NCBI GenBank assembly: GCA_038326165.1
Contig: JBBQJT010000050.1
Coordinates: 1-28,411, forward strand
Direction: 5' to 3'
Length of the DNA stretch: 28,411 bases
Source: JAEUUM01 sp038326165
Lineage (GTDB): Bacteria > Bacteroidota > Bacteroidia > Chitinophagales > Saprospiraceae
Below are positions 23,350 through 28,411 of the stretch, piece by piece (within the stretch, counting starts at the first letter, position 1; each line of letters begins with the position of its first letter). The notes under the pieces were generated by a model. It did no database searches. It saw nothing but the letters and a program-made list of their open reading frames with translations, and had not been told where the DNA came from. The position numbers were made by a program, and so were the translations under genes.

Positions 23350-24120
23350 ATGTCCAATACTCCGGCCACTTACAATATCAAATTACCGCAATTCGAAGGT
23401 CCATTCGATCTGCTGTTATTTTTTATTGAGCGTGATGAACTGGATATATACAACATCCCAATAGCTCAAATCACCAATGATTTTTTGGATTATATCAGGG
23501 ATGCCAAACAATTGAACATCGACCTTGCAAGTGAATTCATATTGGTTGCCGCCACTTTGATTAAGATAAAAGCTAAGATGCTGCTCCCGCGCAAACAATT
23601 GAATGTCGATGGTTCCGAAGTGGACCCAAGAGAGGAACTGGTTCAAAGACTTCTGGAATACAAACAATACAAAGAAGCTGTCAAAGAGTTCTCGAATATG
23701 GAAGACCAACGTATGCTCTTGTTCAAGCGAGGAAATACAGAAATGGAACTGGCAATGATTGCCAAATTGAACAATCAAGATGAAGAACTTGAATCATTGA
23801 CGCTTTATAAGTTGATGCATACCTTCTCCAAAGTGCTCAACAACCTTCATCTCCAAGAAAAAAAGATTGAACACAAGGTTTATAACTATCCCTACACCAT
23901 CATTGAACAACAAGATTTTATAAAATCAAAATTAAAACCGGGAAAGAAAACGAATTGTGAAAGCCTGTTTAAATCATGCAAAAACAGGATTCATGCCATC
24001 GTGACATTCCTGGCCTTGCTCGAATTGATCAACGATGGAATTGTGCTGATCATCAATGGCATTGGTGTCAACAATTTTTGGCTGGAAGTGGCTGAAGAAA
24101 CTCCTAAAGTATCCACCTGA
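23350..24120 (+). CDS. scpA: Segregation and condensation protein A
   Basis: 256 residues, the normal length. ScpA is the kleisin that bridges the SMC ATPase heads and, with ScpB, forms the bacterial condensin that compacts and segregates chromosomes. The N-terminus FEGPFDLLLFFIERDELDIYN is the family signature that binds the SMC neck. It is followed by ASEFILVAATLIKIKAKMLLP and LVQRLLEYKQYKEA. The C-terminal winged-helix part (about 195-250) contains IHAIVTFLALLELINDG and a strand pair. scpB is not adjacent. Its last 17 bases overlap, on the opposite strand, the 3' end of the PIG-L deacetylase gene. No Shine-Dalgarno sequence; the promoter box abuts the start. Confidence 0.94.
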   Translation: MSNTPATYNIKLPQFEGPFDLLLFFIERDELDIYNIPIAQITNDFLDYIRDAKQLNIDLASEFILVAATLIKIKAKMLLPRKQLNVDGSEVDPREELVQRLLEYKQYKEAVKEFSNMEDQRMLLFKRGNTEMELAMIAKLNNQDEELESLTLYKLMHTFSKVLNNLHLQEKKIEHKVYNYPYTIIEQQDFIKSKLKPGKKTNCESLFKSCKNRIHAIVTFLALLELINDGIVLIINGIGVNNFWLEVAEETPKVST

Positions 24121-24742
24121 TCACCTCAAACGCTTCGGCGTATTGAACACCTATTTGGGTACCTCTCACTATTGCCAATGAGTTGATAAAATCAGCTGAC
24201 ATGTATTGTTTGCTCGCCTGAGTCTTGTAGGCTTTAAGTGCATTTATTTTTTGTTCAAGTTGCGGCTTCGTGATGGTAACAAAGCAATTAGTCTCAAAAC
24301 TCAAATTATTCCAGATCAATTCATATCCCAAAATCGAGCAAAACTTAAATGCACGAACGCCTTCTTGATGCACAGTAACATGATCCTGATGAATGTCTTT
24401 ACCTGAAGGCATCAGCACAATATCCGGTTGAATGGAATTGCGCAGCACGATACAGGAATCTAAAATTTGCTGACGGACAAAATTTAATTTACGGACTTCG
24501 TACTTAAATATGTGCAATCGATCTGGATGAATACCCAACATCCCCGTTGCTTCAATGACCTCTACTTCAAGTTGATTGCTTGGAAATTCCTTTGGTACTG
24601 ACTCATCGGCAGTCGAAAATGCGGCATAATAAACTTCATGACCTTCAGCAATCCATCGGGATATGGATGCACCACAGCCCAATTCTCCATCATCAGTGTG
24701 TGGAGCAAGAACCAGTATTTTCCTACTTGGAGATAAATTCAT
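24104..24742 (-). CDS. PIG-L family N-acetyl-sugar deacetylase
   Basis: 212 residues. PIG-L/LmbE enzymes are zinc-dependent hydrolases that remove acetyl groups from GlcNAc-type sugars. Metal-site motifs are intact: APHTDDGELG with H15, D17 and D18, and HQDHVTVH with H118, D120, H121 and H125. It has no signal peptide, so it is cytoplasmic. The ATG overlaps the last 20 bases of wecB, so the two are probably translationally coupled and may act on related amino-sugar nucleotides. The first motif (PHTDD) differs from the usual AHPDD of bacillithiol-type BshB1 enzymes, which favours a polysaccharide role, but bacillithiol synthesis is not excluded. It ends in a 17-base overlap with the convergent scpA. 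Confidence 0.9.
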   Translation of the reverse strand: MNLSPSRKILVLAPHTDDGELGCGASISRWIAEGHEVYYAAFSTADESVPKEFPSNQLEVEVIEATGMLGIHPDRLHIFKYEVRKLNFVRQQILDSCIVLRNSIQPDIVLMPSGKDIHQDHVTVHQEGVRAFKFCSILGYELIWNNLSFETNCFVTITKPQLEQKINALKAYKTQASKQYMSADFINSLAIVRGTQIGVQYAEAFEVIRWIL

Positions 24743-25820
24743 AAATGATTTTAGCTATTCGATCAGCAGATTCTCCATCCCCTAATACATTGGAATGGCG
24801 AATCGGTATTGTGAAATTAGCAATATTGTACGATATCAGATCTTTATCTGGCCCAGTAATGATGGCCCAACCTTCGTTTACTATCTCGATCCATTCAGTT
24901 TGCTTATCAATGATGAGCGTTCGAACGTGGTGATGGTAGGCTTCACGAATTATTCCGCCACTATCAGTTATAACCATTTTGGCTGCTGATATCAACAACT
25001 GCGTTGGGTGAAATGGCAGCGGTTCTATTAGTTTCAAATGCTTAATGGCAACTAAGTCTTCCATCAGGTTGTATTCCTTGGCTGCTTTGCTTGTGCGAGG
25101 ATGCATAGGCCAAATGACTGGTTCCTTCAGTTCCTTTATTGCCTGAATAATTTCATAAAAGGCTTCCTTAGAATCCGTATTGGACGCCCTATGTAAGGTC
25201 ATGAAATAATATCCTTTTGGTGAAAAACCATACTCCGACAATAAATCTGAAAGTTTCTTTGGGTCAATATGATGCTTTACCAACAAATCGAGGGTTATTT
25301 CACCTGTCAAGTAAACCTGCTTAGTAATGCCTTGATTCTTTAGATTATTAACTGCACTTGGTGTTGGGCACAGATACAAATCCGTCAAACTATCCGTAAC
25401 AATCTTATTGATTTCTTCAGGTATTTGCTTGTTCCACTCCCGCAATCCTGCCTCCAAGTGAGCAATCGGAATTTTGTGAATTGAGGCACTTAATGCAGCT
25501 GCAGCTGTGGAGTTTGTATCTCCAATTACGATAACCAATTGAGGATTTATTTCACGCCAAACATCAGACAATTTGAGCAAAATCTGGGCAATCTGTTGAT
25601 CTTGAGCTGCGGAACCAACATTCAGGTGGAAGTTGGGCTCAGGTAGAGACAATTCTTCAAAAAAAGCTCCACTCAAAGCATAATCATAATGTTGACCTGT
25701 ATGAATCAGCTGAATATCAATGTCATGAAATTGATTCAGTTTCTCAATCAATGGGGCGCATTTGATAAAGTGGGGTCTTGCTCCCACTACTATTGCTATG
25801 GTATGATTTGTGTCAGGCAC
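24723..25820 (-). CDS. wecB: UDP-N-acetylglucosamine 2-epimerase
   Basis: 365 residues starting at GTG 25820. It interconverts UDP-GlcNAc and UDP-ManNAc for surface polysaccharides. Marks: VVGARPHFIKCAPLI (12-26), IHTGQHYD, VIGDTNSTAAAA, AHLEAGLRE, PEEINKIVTDS, TLHRASNTD, PMHPRT and TDSGGIIREA. These contain the nucleotide-binding and catalytic Asp/Glu/His residues of the family. Length and motif order agree with the non-hydrolysing type. It lies 17 bases after the stop of rluB and overlaps the PIG-L gene by 20 bases; no promoter box is seen in the short gap, so rluB-wecB-PIG-L is likely one operon. No ATG is available near the N-terminus, so the GTG is a confident start. Confidence 0.95.
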   Translation of the reverse strand: MPDTNHTIAIVVGARPHFIKCAPLIEKLNQFHDIDIQLIHTGQHYDYALSGAFFEELSLPEPNFHLNVGSAAQDQQIAQILLKLSDVWREINPQLVIVIGDTNSTAAAALSASIHKIPIAHLEAGLREWNKQIPEEINKIVTDSLTDLYLCPTPSAVNNLKNQGITKQVYLTGEITLDLLVKHHIDPKKLSDLLSEYGFSPKGYYFMTLHRASNTDSKEAFYEIIQAIKELKEPVIWPMHPRTSKAAKEYNLMEDLVAIKHLKLIEPLPFHPTQLLISAAKMVITDSGGIIREAYHHHVRTLIIDKQTEWIEIVNEGWAIITGPDKDLISYNIANFTIPIRHSNVLGDGESADRIAKIIYEFISK

Positions 25821-25837
25821 TTGTGGATGCAGAAAAT

Positions 25838-26656
25838 TTAGACAAAATGTTTTAACATAATGACTTCACGTTCAGTAAGTTGCCGAAATTGACCTCTGGG
25901 TAGATCTTTCTTGGTCAATCCTGCATAATAGGTTCGATCCAGTCTTTCTACCTGGTATCCCAAATGTTCAAATATCCTACGTACTATTCTGTTCTTACCA
26001 ATGTGGATCTCTACACCTACTTCATTGGCAAGGCCTTCTTCGATATAATCGATACCTTCCACTTTGGCAGGACCGTCATCAAGCGTCAATCCCTCTTTAA
26101 TCTTCTGAAGATCTTCGGTAGTCATCGCTTTATCCAAAGTTGCTTTGTAGAATTTTTTTACCTTGAAGCTTGGATGAGATAGTTTTTGTGCAAGATCGCC
26201 ATCATTGGTTAGGAGCAACAATCCAGTAGTTTCACGATCCAACCTACCAACCGGAAAGATCCTTTCTTTGACCTTTGTTTTGATCAAATCCATTACTGTT
26301 TTTCGGCCTTTTTCATCATCTAGGGTAGTGATGGTGTCACGGGGTTTATTCATCAATATGTAGACCTTTTTATCCACTGGCCTTATTGATTTTTCTTCCA
26401 ATAGAACTTTGTCTCCTGGCAAAACTTCGTAACCAGGCTCTTTTACCACATTTCCATTGACGGTTACTTTACCTTCTTTAACCAATTCTACTGCTTTACG
26501 CCGACTGGTAACACCACTCATGGAAAGATAATGGTTCAATCTGTAGCTTTCCTTTCTGTGCTCATCTATTTTAGGAAGGTCAGCAGGTCTGGACTTACGC
26601 AAAAAGTTAGAATTAGACTTGGGGGCTGGTTTGGAACTTGGCTTTCTTGGTTTCAC
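25838..26656 (-). CDS. rluB: Ribosomal large-subunit pseudouridine synthase, RsuA/RluB family
   Basis: 272 residues from GTG 26656. The enzyme turns a uridine of rRNA into pseudouridine. Order: a basic Lys/Pro/Ser-rich tail (1-38); an S4 RNA-binding domain (about 39-87, LNHYLSMSGVTSRRKAVELV, then GKVTVNG); and the catalytic domain with PVGRLDRETTGLLLLTNDG, where D140 is the catalytic Asp, then LSHPSFKVKKFYKATL and RIVRRIFEHLGYQVERLDR. The frame is open up to ATG 26686, but the promoter box at 26661-26668 lies in that stretch, so I place the start at GTG 26656. The tail is like that of RluB, but members of the RsuA/RluB/RluE/RluF group are not separable by eye. It is the first gene of an operon with wecB and the PIG-L gene. 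Confidence 0.88.
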   Translation of the reverse strand: MKPRKPSSKPAPKSNSNFLRKSRPADLPKIDEHRKESYRLNHYLSMSGVTSRRKAVELVKEGKVTVNGNVVKEPGYEVLPGDKVLLEEKSIRPVDKKVYILMNKPRDTITTLDDEKGRKTVMDLIKTKVKERIFPVGRLDRETTGLLLLTNDGDLAQKLSHPSFKVKKFYKATLDKAMTTEDLQKIKEGLTLDDGPAKVEGIDYIEEGLANEVGVEIHIGKNRIVRRIFEHLGYQVERLDRTYYAGLTKKDLPRGQFRQLTEREVIMLKHFV

Positions 26657-26660
26657 GACA

Positions 26661-26668
26661 CAAAGGTA
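26661..26668 (-). promoter_or_regulatory. -7 promoter box for the rluB operon, adjacent to the start codon
   Basis: Minus-strand TACCTTTG, an exact TAnnTTTG match. It is followed after 4 bases by GTG (26656), the same layout as at scpA, so a leaderless transcript is likely. It decides the start of rluB. Confidence 0.5.
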
Positions 26669-26739
26669 CAAAACAATGCAGCACAATGAGTATTTGGTAT
26701 ATTCACACCCATCAAAATATTAAAGCGCATACCTGTTCT

Positions 26740-26775
26740 AAAAAGCATGGCTTAAGTTATTTATTCCTAAGCCAT
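26740..26775 (-). terminator. Intrinsic terminator after the T9SS-sorted protein gene
   Basis: Read on the minus strand, ATGGCTTA (26768-26775) pairs with TAAGCCAT (26747-26754) to form a perfect 8-bp stem with a 13-base A/T-rich loop. After a further GC, a run of five T (26740-26744) follows. The hairpin lies 20 bases past the stop of the gene ending at 26796. Confidence 0.65.
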
Positions 26776-26795
26776 AGTAAATTAAGGTACTTGAA

Positions 26796-28411
26796 TTACT
26801 GTTTTATCAACATTTGATTGATCCAGCCATTTTGAGTCAATAATCCCAATCCATAGACTCCTGGCATTATGTTCAACTCGATACTGTTTGACCCAATTGC
26901 CAGCTGCTTGTTTATAATCTCCCTGCCCAACATATCTGTGATTCGGTAAGCTTCTATGGTCTCCGTTGTTTCAATGTTTAGTCGATCACTGGTTAATGGA
27001 TTGGGGTAAACAAGTATGTTTCCACTGATGTTGGGTTCATTGGTAGATACTGAGAATTTACTTTTGTACAAGATAGGAATAGACTTTGCTCCAATCGATA
27101 CAATCTCCCCATTCGTTTTCACTGCACGAATTCCCGATATTTCAATCCAAGTTGTGTCCACTCCTGTATTGCCCAAGGCTTCAACTCTCAGCCTTAATAA
27201 AAGTCTTGACATCATACCCTTGGGATCCTTATCCTGCGAATCATTTCGGACCCAGACACTCTCAAAGTTAACTCTTCTCTCTGTTTCGTAAATATCAGTA
27301 AATTTATAGGTATTCAATGCCGAGGTATCAGATTGAAAGTTTTTGAACATCAAGTAGCTTGTGTAGTCATCATAAAATACCCAAGAATCATAACTGATAT
27401 TGAACGCAATACCAGCAAGATCAGGAATATCTATATTTGATCCTATATTGATATTGACAAGTGCGGTCGAACCACCTTTAAGTATTGTGTCTTTAGCAAG
27501 ACCAACATATTTCCTATCCAAACTGATACCTTGCCCAAAAGAGAGCTTAGGTTTATTCAATGGCCCGCCGCTTGAAGTTTTATTCTTGTTCGCCAGAATG
27601 ACCAGTTCCTCATCCTTCCATGCCAGTTTCCCATCTCCATTGGCATCCAGATTTTTGAAATTTACATTTGAGTTCGGGCTGCTTAATGACCAATTTTCTG
27701 CCGACTGTGGATACCAATTCCATGGAGTCATATTGTTGCGTTTGGCTCCACTTGACCCATTGCCTACTGACAGATAAACTAAGTCTCGATAATCTACTTG
27801 TAGGTTCTTATCCATATCTCCCGGCCACACACATTCAGTACCCGAACAATATGTAGGTGGATTGCAAGACTCAAAATTGCTGTTGTAGTAATTGCGAATT
27901 TTCGGGACCTCATCATACATCTTGTCAACATGTTTCAGATGAGCATCCGCAGCAGTAGCATCAGCATCTTGGTGGAAACTGAAGGCATAAGCAACATTAT
28001 AAGAATCCCCAGATTCTAATTTTACATTGCCTGATGCTCCTACCATTTTAATATCATACAAGGGTCCTTTATTTTGCAACATTGAGAAGCCGCCAACTAA
28101 TTTTGGGGGATCAAAAAAAATATATTTCGTTGCAGGACCTACTACTGTTGGATTATATCCATCACCAGGGGTAATTATGGATGAACCATCTACCCACCTC
28201 CCTGTTAAGAGACGGTAAATTTGCGGACTAGCGGTTGAAAGATTATCCAAGCCATTTCCTGAGCCGTCTGACCATGAAATTGAGCTGGTCATTTTTTGAT
28301 TTAAACATGTTACTGCTTGAGAAAAAGCAAACTTATTCAACTTCCTTGCTTGATTAGCATACGTAAATTGACTTGATTGTTCAATGTTGGTTCCCATATG
28401 GGCATCTGATC
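26796..28411 (-). CDS. Secreted protein with dockerin-like and cohesin-like segments and T9SS C-terminal domain (5' end cut off by window)
   Basis: The frame is open to the right edge (residues precede the Met at 28397), so the N-terminus is missing; 537 residues are visible. Order: unknown region with GRWVDGSS and AYAFSFHQDAD; a Cys-rich stretch ESCNPPTYCSGTECVWPG; two calcium-loop motifs DMDKNLQVDYRD (near 27785-27825) and DANGDGKLAWKDEE (near 27605-27650) like a dockerin pair; a beta-rich segment (about 27080-27510) with NINIGSNIDIPDLAGIAFN, YDSWVFYDD and a late TWIEISGIRAV, with the layout of a cohesin-type domain; and a T9SS type A sorting domain (about 26796-27030) beginning LVYPNPLTSD, with TDMLGRE and ending in LIKQ. 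It is predicted to be exported and attached to the cell surface. The cohesin-like call is by pattern only. A terminator follows. Confidence 0.85.
   Translation of the reverse strand, partial: SDAHMGTNIEQSSQFTYANQARKLNKFAFSQAVTCLNQKMTSSISWSDGSGNGLDNLSTASPQIYRLLTGRWVDGSSIITPGDGYNPTVVGPATKYIFFDPPKLVGGFSMLQNKGPLYDIKMVGASGNVKLESGDSYNVAYAFSFHQDADATAADAHLKHVDKMYDEVPKIRNYYNSNFESCNPPTYCSGTECVWPGDMDKNLQVDYRDLVYLSVGNGSSGAKRNNMTPWNWYPQSAENWSLSSPNSNVNFKNLDANGDGKLAWKDEELVILANKNKTSSGGPLNKPKLSFGQGISLDRKYVGLAKDTILKGGSTALVNINIGSNIDIPDLAGIAFNISYDSWVFYDDYTSYLMFKNFQSDTSALNTYKFTDIYETERRVNFESVWVRNDSQDKDPKGMMSRLLLRLRVEALGNTGVDTTWIEISGIRAVKTNGEIVSIGAKSIPILYKSKFSVSTNEPNISGNILVYPNPLTSDRLNIETTETIEAYRITDMLGREIINKQLAIGSNSIELNIMPGVYGLGLLTQNGWINQMLIKQ

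Noticed and set aside
24130..24141. Small hairpin ACGC-TTCG-GCGT, possible terminator for scpA
   Set aside because: Only 4 bp, no T-run on either side, and it lies in codons of the PIG-L gene; probably chance.
1..28411. Mobile elements, CRISPR arrays, tRNA or rRNA genes, toxin-antitoxin or defence islands
   Set aside because: No transposase, integrase, array-like spaced repeats, tRNA-like folds or defence-type domain combinations were found on reading both strands; the gene content is core or surface-polysaccharide.

Overview
The window looks like chromosomal DNA from a member of Bacteroidota, most likely of the Saprospiria kind. That placement is inferred from gene content and promoter style, not from any search. 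The supporting signs are: a protein with a type IX secretion (T9SS) C-terminal sorting domain; a DUF5916-type outer-membrane protein; a Bacteroidota-style ECF sigma factor; an absence of obvious Shine-Dalgarno sequences; and at least nine copies of the Bacteroidota -7 promoter box TAnnTTTG placed shortly upstream of genes. There is no insertion sequence, integrase, tRNA, rRNA or CRISPR array. The DNA reads as dense core chromosome with some surface-polysaccharide genes.

Layout. (1) 1-5634, plus strand: a run of tightly packed genes. It holds the 3' part of an RlmD-type rRNA methyltransferase, a small unknown protein, a REC-PAS-HisKA-HATPase-REC hybrid kinase, an HPt protein, a CheY-like regulator, rfbA and a WbqC-family protein. 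An internal promoter lies before the CheY-like gene. (2) 5635-6219, minus: ECF sigma factor, whose stop codon abuts that of the WbqC gene; a 12-bp hairpin inside the WbqC gene could terminate both. (3) 6523-11169, plus: uvrA, then a GT39-like membrane glycosyltransferase. (4) 11171-15053, minus: a secreted protein of unknown function, sucB/odhB and an SdiA-regulated-type propeller lipoprotein. (5) 15113-17581, plus: DUF5916 protein. (6) 17586-18707, minus: GT4 glycosyltransferase, divergent from nadB (18769-20370, plus) with interlocked promoters. (7) 20437-22314, minus: potassium-channel protein and an orphan LuxR-type response regulator, separated by the largest gene-free stretch (about 470 bp). 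(8) 22419-24120, plus: a second propeller-like lipoprotein and scpA. (9) 24104-26656, minus: the operon rluB-wecB-PIG-L deacetylase. (10) 26796 to the right edge, minus: the C-terminal part of a secreted T9SS protein with dockerin-like and cohesin-like segments.

How the genes fit together. Two groups bear on cell-surface sugars: rfbA plus WbqC on the left, and wecB plus a PIG-L deacetylase on the right, with two glycosyltransferases between them. The left group is co-directional with all the parts of a multistep phosphorelay, which suggests (inference only) that surface polysaccharide production may be tied to that signalling chain. The rest is housekeeping: rRNA modification, NAD synthesis, TCA cycle, DNA repair and chromosome segregation. 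I did not find a clear new defence or mobile system. The most interesting items are regulatory architecture (embedded bidirectional terminator, leaderless promoters, interlocked divergent promoters), a UvrA lacking two zinc ligands, and the domain mix of the T9SS protein.
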